A stretch of 64,000 nucleotides of DNA, from positions 86,647,180 to 86,711,179 of the forward strand of contig CM043962.1 in NCBI GenBank assembly GCA_014529385.2, in the 5' to 3' direction. Position numbers and translations under genes: made by a program. A model generated the notes under the pieces. The model was given only the letters and a program-made list of their open reading frames with translations. It did no database searches and was not told where the DNA came from. Each line of letters starts with the position of its first letter. Positions within the stretch are counted from its first letter, which is position 1. Source of the DNA: Adiantum capillus-veneris (lineage: Eukaryota; Streptophyta; Polypodiopsida; Polypodiales; Pteridaceae). Of this stretch, positions 25,328 through 36,500 are shown one piece after another.

Positions 25328-25700
25328 TGTTTGCTGACAGTCATCATTCAGCCATTTCCCTCTCAACCTTCCTCATCTCTCAATCTCCCAATCTTAGGGA
25401 ATGTACATATAAAGCTTTATAATCACAAAAAACAAAAATAATAAAGAGCAAGAGCAATTAGCAAACGAGTATGCACAATAAAAGTCAAAACATTGACCCA
25501 GACCTACACATTCACATCCGATACACTGAAACAGAAACCTATGTTATCAAACACCTTTGATCCTCAACACTCGAGTGATGGAGGGTAGGTAGAATTAGTA
25601 CGATAGGAGTGTTTCTGTTGTAGAGTTGAGTGATTACCAAAGTTCCTTTTCCGAATGATGTGCCTCCTAGAGGTATTCTTTGTGTTTCTTAGTGTGTACA
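25328..25700 (+). repeat. 3' LTR of copy C
   Basis: Begins TGTTTGCTGACAG and has a TATAAAG box at 25408-25414. It matches copies A and B up to ...GTACA at 25700, after which C diverges from them. The length of about 373 bp is inferred. Confidence 0.75.
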
Positions 25701-25708
25701 GGAACTAA

Positions 25709-25805
25709 GTGAATTCACTCTTACCCTTTTCCTATTGGACCGACAAGCCCGGTACCTGACTCTACCAAATAAATAATACGGCATCCGCCTTAGGTGATAG
25801 GAATC
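25709..25805 (-). repeat. R1 LTR fragment
   Basis: About 97 bp matching the reverse complement of the first part of the R1 LTR (about 50090-50190), including the CCTTAGGTGATAGGAAT edge. Confidence 0.75.
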
Positions 25806-26160
25806 ATTTAAGTATAGACTTTATTCAAGGTCTCCCATATATTTACAAGATATTTACCAATTAAGCAAAAATTGGTCAAAGTATAGCAAAATTGACATTT
25901 TAAAAGCTGGCAGGTAATGGGAGGGTCATCATTGAACTGCCAGGGACTCATTTAGCAGCAGGGGGCGTTTTTTGACTTGCTGGGGACTGCTTGAACTACA
26001 AGCAACTGCCTTTTACAGCCTGTGAGAGCTTGTGAGTGCCAGAAAACTATAAATAGGACCCCTTGCTTCATAATTTGATAGACTGGGAGCCTTGATACTC
26101 TCTCTCTCTCATCTAGAGAGAACACTACGCAGAAATCATTAGAGATTAATCTATAATGAG
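25806..26160 (+). promoter_or_regulatory. Promoter-like region with TATA box
   Basis: TATAAATA at 26048-26055 is followed about 45 bp downstream by a CT-rich initiator-like stretch (near 26099-26112). It precedes a long untranslated AT-rich repeat region that, before the giant insertion, ran on to the small ORF at 48159. It could be a host promoter or the LTR end of another element; no terminal repeat partner was seen. Confidence 0.45.
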
Positions 26161-26449
26161 AAACCTAAACGATAATTAGCATAATCCTTCTTAATTAGCA
26201 AGGTTAGATTAAGCTATTTTGTTAATAAATCAAAGATTAGGTCTATGTATACTCATAATATCTCTCTTAATTAATTAATCTCTGTTGATTATTCTAATTA
26301 AGCTTAGTAATATTAAGATAATTAATTATGCTATCATATTAGGGCTGATATTAGCCAAATTAATCATGAATTAATGGTAAATATATTAATTAAGGTTAGA
26401 TTAAGTTGAGGTAATTATCAGAGTTCCATTAGATAGTAGTTAAGCTAGA

Positions 26450-28129
26450 AAAATTATCCTATAATTTTATGAGTAATTTTCCTAATTAATTAAACAGAAT
26501 TACTCTATTTTTGAGCAAATTAAATAGGAAAAATTAGTAAATTGATTTCAAATGGTGTGATATATTTATCACTACTTAATTAGGTGTTAAGGAACTCGTG
26601 ATAATAAGGAGAAGCTCAGATAATTAATCTAGCTAATTACTTTAACAAAACTACTCTGTTTTTTGAGCAATTTAAATAGGGGAAATTAGTAAATTGATTT
26701 CAAATGCTATGATATATTTATTAGTGGTTAATTAGGTATTAAGGAACCCGTGATAATTAGGATAAGTTCAGATAATTAATCTAGCTAATTACTTTAGCAA
26801 AAATCTCTATTTTTTGAGAAATTTAAATAGGGGAAATTAGTAAATTGATTTCAAATATTGTGATATATTTATCAATGGTTAATTAGGTGTTAAGAAACCC
26901 GTGATAATTAGGAGAAGCTCAGATAATTAATCTAGCTAATTACTTTAGCAAAAATACTCTATTTTTTGAGCAATTTAAATAGGAGAAATTAGTAAATTGA
27001 TTTCAAATGATGTGATATATGTATTAGTGGTTAATTAGGTGTTAAGAAGCCTGTGATAATTAGGAGAAGCTCAGATAATTAATCTAGCTAATTACTTTAG
27101 CAGAAATCTCTATTTTTTGAGAAATTTAAATAGGGGAAATTAGTAAATTGATTTCAAATATTGTGATATATTTATCAATGGTTAATTAGGTGTTAAGAAA
27201 CCCGTGATAATTAGGAGAAGCTCAGATAATTAATCTAGCTAATTACTTTAGCAAAAATACTCTATTTTTTGAGCAATTTAAATAGGAGAAATTAGTAAAT
27301 TGATTTCAAATGATGTGATATATGTATTAGTGGTTAATTAGGTGTTAAGAAACCCGTAATAATTAGGATAAGCTAAAATAATTAATCTAGCTAATTACTT
27401 TAGCAAAAATACTCTATTTTTTGAGCAATTTAAATAGGAGAAATTAGTAAATTGATTTCAAATGCTGTGATATATGTATTAGTGGTTAATTAGGTGTTAA
27501 GGAGCCCGTGATAATTAGGAGAAGCTCAGATAATTAATCTAGCTAATTACTTTAGAAGAAATACTCTGTTTATTGAGCAATTTAAATAGGAAAAATTAGT
27601 AAATTGACTTTAAATGCTGTGATATATTTATTAGTGGTTAATTATATGTTAAAAACTCGTGATAATTAGGAAAAGATAAGATAATTAATCTAGCGAATTA
27701 CTTTAGCAGAAATACTCTATTTTTAGAGAAAATCAAATAGGGAAAATTAGTAAATTGATTTCAAATGCTGTGAGATATTTATCAGTGCTTAATTAGGTGT
27801 TAAGGAACCCGTGATAATTAGGAAAAGCTCAGATAATTAATCTAGATAATTACTTTAGCATAAATACTCCATTTTTTAGACAATTTAAATAGGGAAAATT
27901 ATCAAATAGGTTCAAATTGAATTGAGTTATTTATTAGAGGTTAATTAAATGTTAGGAAACCCATGATAATTATTATAATCTCAGATAATTAGTTTAACTA
28001 ATTATCTTAATGGAATTACGCTGTTTTTAGGGATAAATTAAAGGGGGAAATTAGTAAATCATGTGCTATAATTACATGCCACTTATCAGAGCTTTATTAT
28101 AAGGTAAAGCCGTGATAATGATGCCAAGG
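26450..28129. repeat. AT-rich tandem array, ~151-bp unit, left part
   Basis: About ten to eleven monomers. A marker block (GAAGCTCAGATAATTAATCT and variants) recurs near 26611, 26764, 26914, 27065, 27216, 27369, 27521, 27672, 27824 and 27977. Some adjacent monomers form a 302-bp dimer repeated at about 26803 and 27105. Outer units are more diverged. The array resumes at 47262 after the giant element. Confidence 0.93.
28125..28129. other. Left target-site duplication (CAAGG)
   Basis: CAAGG directly before the left LTR, repeated exactly at 47262-47266 after the right LTR. Confidence 0.95.
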
Positions 28130-28425
28130 TGTTGAGCCAGCGGAGCCAGCAGAGGATCACACCCACATTTTTGCTCACACTCATCATTTTTGTAACCATT
28201 GATTGTGATAAATGTCTTTCCGACATTGATTTTGATTGGAGCCATTCATTAAGTAATGGGACTCAATTGAGTTTCCAGCTTGTAATTCCGAAGTAATTTC
28301 ACTTGCCGATGTAATTAGTTAGAGATGTTCTCACGTCCAAGGCTGAGGTATATAAGCCAAAGTTTTGTAACCTAAGGGAGATTCAGTTTTTAATCAAAGT
28401 GAGTTTTGGAGCGCAGTGACTGTGT

Positions 28426-28512
<87 letters not shown>

Positions 28513-29136
28513 TTATCTACTTGCTACGCGAGCTACGGAACCGCCATTTGAGAAGCGACACCGCCATTGTGTTAGCAACGGCGAGAGCTACGCACTGATA
28601 CCAAGAGTGCGCGCTATCGGCTTCTATGTGTGGTAAGTTCCTACGAGCTTCGGTGTGAGTTTTCTTCCAACTTGTGTGTCGGAATAGAGCGTGCAGCATA
28701 TCTATAGAACCACAACGAGTAGAGCTACACATTAGTACCATCGGGGTCAAGTTTCGGTCACCTGTATTTTTCGGCCCGTCTTCATACGCGTTTACCGCAC
28801 GGAGTGGTTATAGGTTGATTTTGTAGTTCAAGTCTTTAGGGTGTTGTTCTTACCTAGTGCATAGACTTCCCCTTGAGTTTGAGATCGATTCAATGATTCT
28901 AGATCCTGTTTCGTATAGCATTCGTTCGTAGTAAGGATTTCAGTCACTTGCGTATTTTAGAACTTAGATTTGATTTCCTTAGTAGTGATTGTCTTTAGAA
29001 GGTCGAGTAGGTGATTTGACACCCACCTAGTTGTTTCCATACGCCTGCGGGTCAAGCTCCGTCCGCGTCTGAAAAATTCTGTTGTTGGTTGAGTTCTCGC
29101 TATTTAGCTTCCGCTAGCGGCGTAACCGCCTTAACA
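28130..29136 (+). repeat. 5' LTR of the giant element
   Basis: 1007 bp, TG...CA. TATATAA at 28349-28355 and a GA microsatellite at 28427-28510 about 75 bp downstream, probably in the transcribed leader. Confidence 0.96.
28427..28510. repeat. GA microsatellite in the 5' LTR
   Basis: About 84 bp of uninterrupted GA; the right LTR has the same tract at 46544-46635, a few units longer. Confidence 0.97.
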
Positions 29137-29138
29137 TT

Positions 29139-29156
29139 TGGCGCCGCTGCCGGGGA
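29139..29156 (+). other. Primer-binding site, tRNA-Asp type
   Basis: TGGCGCCGCTGCCGGGGA, two bases after the LTR. It matches the complement of the plant tRNA-Asp 3' end as I recall it, with one mismatch. This primer is known for Athila-type elements. Confidence 0.85.
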
Positions 29157-30561
29157 CGAGAGCTCTAAGTAGGTGACCTTAGACTAATCCTACGAGGTGA
29201 GTTGTATAAACTACTTTGTATACTTTAGTTAGAAAAGATCTAGGAGTGGTGGACTCCGAAGATCTCGAGAGATTCTAGGAAGTGGGGTATTCCTGGGTCT
29301 TCCATGTTGACAGTATTTTTAGTTTAGCTTAGATTTGTTTGTTGTTTTGTTGGTGTTGGGTAGTTGTGGATAGAAGAAGAATTTGCTAGTCCGTGAGTGA
29401 CAGTGGATATCTTTTAAATCACAATTACCAAACCCATTTTATGATTAGGAATAGCTTAGGTAGGACTTCATTTGATCCTGATCTAGAGCTAGTAATCATT
29501 GGAGTATTTGCTTGATATGGTTGATTGCATGTTAGATCACTAAACCGTCGAGTTGGTAGTGAAACTTGCAATAAACAAAAGTCAGAGAAATTTTCTGTGT
29601 ATCTGGGAGTTGCTGAGCACTAGAGAAAGCTTTAGGAAGGATTCTGTGCCAAAAAACTGGAAATATGCAACTTTAGACATCATACGCGTATGATGTCTAA
29701 ATGACCAAACAGAGACCAAAACAGAAATTTTGACTTTACCAAAGTGTTCAAAAGGGGGGTTATACCCTAATTTCAACTTAAAACAAGAGCATTAACACTC
29801 AAAGAAACCCAAAAAGACAAGTCGGAGTCCAAGAAACGCAAAGAATAGGAAATTTTGGATTCAGATCTTGTTTTTACATTCAAACCTGACAAAAACACTT
29901 GAAACTCAATTATAAACATTGGAGAAGGCTTAAAACCAAGAATAGTCAAAATCTGGGACAAAAGACATCATACACATATAATGTCTTTTAGCACATCCAC
30001 TGCTTATTTTTGATATTTGACCTGACAAGATTGTTACAAGCACTGTAGTAAGCATAAATATCAAGTTTTGACCCAAATTGAGGAAAAAAGACATCATACG
30101 CGTATAATATCTTTGACCTAATTTTGGACATATTTTGATACTTTGCCAACACAGATCCATTGTAATAGCTGTCTAGAGGTTATATTTCAAGTTTCATCCC
30201 ATTTGGATCACAATTGACCCAAAAAACAAGTCAAAAGCGGAAAATTGCCAAGAAAAGCCTAAATTAGCCATAACTTGCTCAAACAGAGTTCAAACTAAAT
30301 TTTGTGAGTGGACAGAGCATAAGGGGGCTACTGAGAGTGAGCATAACCAAAATAGTCTAAATCTGTGAAAAAAGACATCATACGCGTATAATGTCTTTTT
30401 CAGCATAACTGCAACAAAATTCTCACTTGATGAAACAGAAGTTGTCCAACTGACAAGATTAAACAATTGACCAAGTATCAATCAGTTTGGATCAATTCTG
30501 ACCACAAAAACTTGGGGAAAACAAATTGCCGAGACGGAAAAGTTAAAGTCCTTTAGGGGAA
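29157..30561 (+). other. Giant-element 5' leader with four 24-bp palindromes
   Basis: About 1.4 kb without a credible ORF. It contains four copies of a palindrome made of AGACATCATACG followed by its reverse complement: 29675-29698 (perfect), 29963-29986 (degenerate), 30089-30112 (near-perfect) and 30373-30396 (one mismatch). The spacings are 288, 126 and 284 bp. Confidence 0.9.
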
Positions 30562-33387
30562 TTGATGAATTTGAGATCGGGCAGGAATCTCCAGAATAAC
30601 CAACCAAAACAAGGGGAACAAGCAAGTGTCATATCAACCGAGGGAAGTGTAAACCAAAGTTGGGTGCAACCTTTAGAGCCGATCTTTGAAGGAAGTGTCT
30701 CTGATACTTCTTCGGAGAGATCTTACGAGATTTTCACCGAACACTTGGAACACTTGAACCTGAACAACAGAGAAAATATGGCAGCAGGATCATCAAACCC
30801 TTCCGCCACAATGAAGCTATTGTTCATAAAATACCAGTACAACAATGAGCAAGGTGCCAAGATCTACAAAGATGGAATGGACCGCTATTGTGTAAAGATA
30901 GAGGAGAGACCTAGTGAGTTCAATGACTTAGTGCCTGTGAGCTATAGTGGAGATAGATATCTAGATGACGAGGGTACCATGTACTTGGTAGTCCTAAACC
31001 CTAACATTGTGGACAAGTGGGGATTGATGGGCACCAAAGCCAAAGTAGATGAAGAACTTGAGGAGAAGGCACCAATAATGAACTTCCCTGATGCGAGGTT
31101 AAGAAGAGAGAATGAAACTACAAGGATCAACACTGATAACATCTATGTGGGGCTATACAAATATAATAATGGGGAGCAAGATCTCTATTATAGATGTGAA
31201 GAACCCTACACTGGAGAGTTGACAGACCAAAAAAGACTTTATGTCTTTACCTACACAGAGAGATCGGAAGTGAAAATTGCTGCTTACGACAAGTATGGGA
31301 GGCAATACTCAACAATGGGCAAGAAAGAATTAGAAGGATATACATACTTTGGGGGACCACTACATCAATATTATGTTACTTCTAGCTCACAAAGACCAGC
31401 ACCAACAAATGGAGTGCAAAACCCAATGACGACAGGAGGACAAAGAACTCAGGCTGCTGACTCTTTCAGTCAACCTCAGTACTTGAAACCCGGACCAATG
31501 GGATCATTACATTCCAGAGAGTCAATGGATACGAATCGAGGTAGTGCAGTTCCAATCCCCACATATACCACTCCAAGTCCAAGGTTCGAAGCGGAACCAT
31601 CACATTTACCTCCTAGTAGTAGATTCAGGGCAGGGAAAACGTCAAGGGTAACCCATGAGATCCATGATGCTAGAGAAAGCTTTAGCCGGGACACAGGAGC
31701 AATGAGATTGGTAGCAGACCATAGATGTATGAGACCATCTCAAGTAGCCAAGTGTATGCCAAAGAAGTATGGTGGTTCAGGAGATCCGTATGCACATGTG
31801 TCACTCTTTAAGCAAGTCTTAAGAGCTGAGCAGATAACCGATTTCCATACACAATACGAGGGATTTGGTCTTACTCTAGAAGGTACAGCATTGACATGGT
31901 TTCAACCACTGAACATAGGGGGATTCCTTGACATTGACCATTTGCTAAGAGAGTTTGCCGAGGAATTCTCAAAACGAGGGATTAAGCACAATACGGTCTC
32001 ACAAATATATGCTTTTAAACAGAGAGAACACGAAAAAGTGAAGGAAACTTCACTTCGCTTCAAACAATACATTGAGAGATGTCCAGTATGTGAACGACCA
32101 CAAGATGACAGACTATCTGTTCTCTTTATTGAGGGACTGAGAAACGACACTCTCAAGAAGGACTTGCACTTGAAAGCTTGTATAAGCTTCGAGCAAGTAA
32201 CGAGAGAGGCATTGTACTTGGTGGATAACTGTACGGTTTATGGAGAGGTGTCAGCGGATATAGATTTTGCATCCAGTAGCTCTTCCTTTGTAGCGAGCGA
32301 GACTACCACTAAAAAGAATCAAAAAACAACCATGCCAAATGTAGAGAAAATGATAGAAGATGCTCTAAAAAGGATGGCACCATACCAAAAACCATTGCCA
32401 AAAACACTGAAATGGTGTGCTATTGAACAAAAATGGACAAACCATCCAACAGAGGAGTGCTATTACAACAAAGGGTATGTAAGGGAGCGTCAGTATGCAA
32501 CTCCTGCTCAATTAGCACCACCTCAAGTACATCCAGTACCTCGATACCCAACGGGAAATGTACCAGGACCTATGGGGATAGAAAGACCGCAACCGGTATT
32601 GGGACAACAACCACCTTTACCAGGAGCAAGACCAGTGGGCATTAGATATGCACCAACCTTAGAGAATCAGGAAGAACAAGCCCTAGTGCCTGTTCAAGCC
32701 TATTACGAAGAATTTGGTGCACACATGTCTCCAACTGTGTATTACACACCAGAAGAACCCAAAAAACCAGAACCATGGGGCATGATTGGGAATGTTGGCA
32801 TACCAACAGTTACAAGTGCTTCTGATGAAGAGAGATACAATTTGGACGCAAGAACATTGATGGTCATAGCTCATGGAGGGTTAACAGGACAAAGACCATC
32901 CTATCCACAAAGGACGAATCAAATGGGACCAAGACCAGCACTAGGACCCTATTACAAGTGTGGAGGTGACCATCTGATGAATGTTTGTCCACATACGGAA
33001 ATCATTAGAATTAACGCTTATTGCACTGAGTGTGGGGTTACTCACGTCATTGAGGATTGTTCAAAGAATCCAAACAAAGTGCAAAAGACGACATTGAATA
33101 TGCTAGAAACTATTCCTACCAGCAGTGGGTCTGAAAATGAAACTCTGATACCAACGCAAGTTGTTACTAGAGCTCAAGCTAAGAAAACCACTAGAGAACC
33201 TGAGAATGGAAAGTTAGCGACTGAAGTGGTTAGTCAAGGACCGCGGAGTCAGAGAAACACATGGAAAGCTAGAAAAGCACGCATGAAGTTGAGAAAAGAA
33301 CTTGAAGACGCTATTCTAGCTGAGGAACTAAAGCGAACTAAAGATAGATTAGAAAAACTTGAGAGTCAAAACGGAAACGAGAGATGA
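30562..33387 (+). CDS. Gag of the giant element
   Basis: An intact 941-residue ORF starting MMNLRSGRN. Residues 80-280 form an acidic N-terminal region I do not recognise. Residues about 390-551 form the retrotransposon Gag core (KKYGGSGDPYAHVSLFKQVL, then AFKQREHEKVKETSLRFKQY), which assembles the particle. A Pro/Gln-rich linker follows. Near residues 796-832 are two short zinc-knuckle motifs: YKCGGDHLMNVC, whose first Cys is replaced by Tyr, and CTECGVTHVIEDC with CX2CX3HX4C spacing. A charged helical tail ends the protein. Gag is larger than the usual 300-600 residues and is separated from the next ORF by about 200 bp and a different frame. The alternative start at Met2 makes no difference. 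Confidence 0.9.
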   Translation: MMNLRSGRNLQNNQPKQGEQASVISTEGSVNQSWVQPLEPIFEGSVSDTSSERSYEIFTEHLEHLNLNNRENMAAGSSNPSATMKLLFIKYQYNNEQGAKIYKDGMDRYCVKIEERPSEFNDLVPVSYSGDRYLDDEGTMYLVVLNPNIVDKWGLMGTKAKVDEELEEKAPIMNFPDARLRRENETTRINTDNIYVGLYKYNNGEQDLYYRCEEPYTGELTDQKRLYVFTYTERSEVKIAAYDKYGRQYSTMGKKELEGYTYFGGPLHQYYVTSSSQRPAPTNGVQNPMTTGGQRTQAADSFSQPQYLKPGPMGSLHSRESMDTNRGSAVPIPTYTTPSPRFEAEPSHLPPSSRFRAGKTSRVTHEIHDARESFSRDTGAMRLVADHRCMRPSQVAKCMPKKYGGSGDPYAHVSLFKQVLRAEQITDFHTQYEGFGLTLEGTALTWFQPLNIGGFLDIDHLLREFAEEFSKRGIKHNTVSQIYAFKQREHEKVKETSLRFKQYIERCPVCERPQDDRLSVLFIEGLRNDTLKKDLHLKACISFEQVTREALYLVDNCTVYGEVSADIDFASSSSSFVASETTTKKNQKTTMPNVEKMIEDALKRMAPYQKPLPKTLKWCAIEQKWTNHPTEECYYNKGYVRERQYATPAQLAPPQVHPVPRYPTGNVPGPMGIERPQPVLGQQPPLPGARPVGIRYAPTLENQEEQALVPVQAYYEEFGAHMSPTVYYTPEEPKKPEPWGMIGNVGIPTVTSASDEERYNLDARTLMVIAHGGLTGQRPSYPQRTNQMGPRPALGPYYKCGGDHLMNVCPHTEIIRINAYCTECGVTHVIEDCSKNPNKVQKTTLNMLETIPTSSGSENETLIPTQVVTRAQAKKTTREPENGKLATEVVSQGPRSQRNTWKARKARMKLRKELEDAILAEELKRTKDRLEKLESQNGNER

Positions 33388-33584
33388 GCCCGGAAAGAAC
33401 GAAACAAAAGAGTATCAAAGAAACAACGAGCTTAAGCTCAGGGGGATCAGTGCTAGTCGACAAAGTACACGAACCATTGGACGCACTGATGAAAGCTTAA
33501 AGCTAGGTTAAAGAACAACCAAACACAAGAACAGAGGTGGATGACATACCCAAACGCGGAATTGGAAAAGCAGAGACTTGAAAT

Positions 33585-36500
33585 GTGCCAGAGAATGATC
33601 GAGACTGCACAAGCCTTATTAGAACCACCAAGAGAAACAATGAATTGTGGAACGGAAAACCCAATTCAGCAGAGACTATCATTTCACGGGTAGCTGAAAA
33701 GACTCCCAGTGCACAAAAGCCTGAAAATACACACAAGGATGACCGCATAGTTTTGAACACAACCGATCAGGAGGTAGAGAGTTTTCATCCAGTCATACAG
33801 AGGTCTTACGGAAGAGATGAGGATTATAATGAATTTTGGAAACAAGTGAGAGAGGCAAACTTTGCAAACGAGCTAAGTTGCCAAGCTAATCAGACAAATT
33901 GGGAAGAGGACATCAGGAACCCTCCCATAGTGGAATTTGAGGCAGGATCTCAAGTGGACTTGGATTTGCAATCTTACTGGGGATATGGGGGCTCTGTTAG
34001 AACAATGGAGAGCAAACTTCACTCACTGAATACCTTACCTTCATACTTAGGAGAGTATGAAGCAAAATCTGAGATTAGAGCACTTCCCTCACGAAGAATC
34101 TCATCAGAAAAAGTCATGGACTCGCAAGGATTGATAGAGATCTTGTCAACACCAGTGACATGCACTATCACTCTAGCTGAGCTTTTGAAGCTAAGACCAC
34201 ATATGTGGACCACTGTAGGAAAATGCTTAGAGAAATTCGGGATAAAAGACCCAACATCGAGACTGCAAGAGGGAATACAAGAGCTGAGTAAACCACAAAA
34301 GAACGCTAAGCCTGTACCCTTAAACAAGGTCGGAGAGTATTGCGAAGGTGTTAAGGGGAATACAACCTTACCAGTTGAATTCCAAGGAGTGAAGACGATG
34401 GCAATACTAGACAGCGGAGCTGGGGTAGCCATTGCTACAAAAGAAATCTGGAAAAAATGGGGGAAACCAGCAATAAGGAAGACTAGGTTGAAACTCCAAT
34501 TAGCAGATGGACACATGGAGAAACCTATGGGGTTATTAGAGAAAGTCGTAGTGACTTCTTGCGGCATTGAATACGAACATACTTTTGCTATTGTCGATTT
34601 TGGCAAGGAGAATAACTATGATATCATACTGGGAAGACCATTCATGAGACAATTGAAAATGGTCCAGGATTGGGGCTACGATCACATATACCTGAGAAAT
34701 ATGGAAACCACTACACGTGTGAACCTGAAAGACCATAGCTACAAAGATGTGAACCGAACACCGGTAGAGGAGTTTGATTCAGCTACTTTGGCGGGATCCG
34801 AATTTCCAGCTTGGTTAGGTAAACCCAAGGAGTTATGGATGTGTGGAGCTTCAAAATGTGGAAGTCTGAAACGAGAAGAATGTGTTTTAGAAAGGGCTAT
34901 CGAAGATGAAACTTATATAGGAGAACCCTTTCCAGAGGACACGCTTGAACCATTAGAATGGACACACATTCTAGCAACCCTAGATGTTTGTGCAATTCCG
35001 GATGGTCCCACAACGAAATTTTGCGACAAGGACGGGTACGACGTGGTTCCGTACTTCATGTTGAGAACTGTACTCGAAAAAGAAACTGAAAAGAACGATA
35101 CACTGGAAAAGGAAGATGAAGAGGAGGTGTTTCACGACATTCCCGATCATCCTGAGGGGGGAAATGAAGCAGACAACGAGTCAACGGACAATTCAAGCGG
35201 AAACGAAGAAACTATAACGGATGTCCGATTTTATGATTTTCCAAACCAAACTAAACAACGCCAGAAACGCTATAGAGCAAAGAGAAAAACAAAGGGGGTT
35301 AGAACCAATCCGATGCCTAGAATAAGAGGAAAAAATCAATTCCTAATGCTAGTAAAGGCGGAAGATTGTGTTAAGGACAAGGTTTCTGGAAGAATGAGAG
35401 GCAATGATCAAAAGAGCTTACGAAAAAACAAAAGAGGCTCAAGAAATCGAGTTCAAAGGAATGGAACGAAAACTGAAACTGAAAAATCAGAAAAGAACAA
35501 GCGCAACAGAGAACACACGGAGTCCAAGCTAGAACGTAGAAACAAGTACAGAGAGCTCAAGAAAACTCTGAAAGAAGTTTGGACGACAGAAATTGAGAGT
35601 GGAGAGGACGAAAACGCCAAAATCAAGGAAAACATGGATGTTCCCTCTCACTATAGGAAATTCACAATAGAGGATAGGAAGGTGGTATTAACCCCACCTA
35701 TTCGAGAGAGAAAGGAGAACGAATCTTATGACGGACCGGAGGATGCAAAAAAAGTTGATTTAGCAGCTCCAGGTGAGACACCTAGACCGGTGTACATAGC
35801 CACAGATTTGTCTCCAGGCGAGGAAGAGAGACTTTTGAGTCTTCTCAGAGAGTATAGGGATGTGTTTGCATGGTCTTATAAGGACTTAAAGGGAGTTGAC
35901 CCATCGATATGCCAACACACAATCCCACTGAAACAAGACGCAAAGCCTAGCAGACAGAGACCATACACATATAATGATACGTTTGCTAAGCGAATCAAAG
36001 AAGAGATAGATAAGCTAATGGAAGCTGAATTCATATACGAGATTGAACACACCGATTGGGTATCTCCAATTGTGGTAGTACCCAAGAAGAACGGAAAACT
36101 CCGAGTGTGTGTCAACTTAAAGAAAGTGAATGCTGCAACAATCAGGGACAATTATCCCCTGCCGATAACTGATCATGTTCTAGAGCGTGTATCAGGGAAA
36201 ACAGCATACTCCTTTCTTGATGGTTTTTCAGGATATAACCAGCTAGCCATAGCACTGGAAGATCAACATAAAACAGCTTTTGCAACTGAGTGGGGAATTT
36301 ATGCTTATAGGGTTATGCCTTTTGGTCTAACCAATGCTCCCGCAACCTTCCAGAGGCTGATGACGCATGCTTTCAAAGAATACTTAAGGTTGTTTCTAGA
36401 AATATACATGGATGACTTATGTGTACATTCTCTTCTGAGAGATGAGCATCTAGAACACCTAAGAAAAGTATTTGAGAAATGTAGGACATATCGCATTTGT

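Noticed and set aside
28517-28750. 77-codon ORF repeated at 46642-46875
   Set aside because: It lies in both LTRs and is duplicated with them; no motif and no start context, so a chance ORF.
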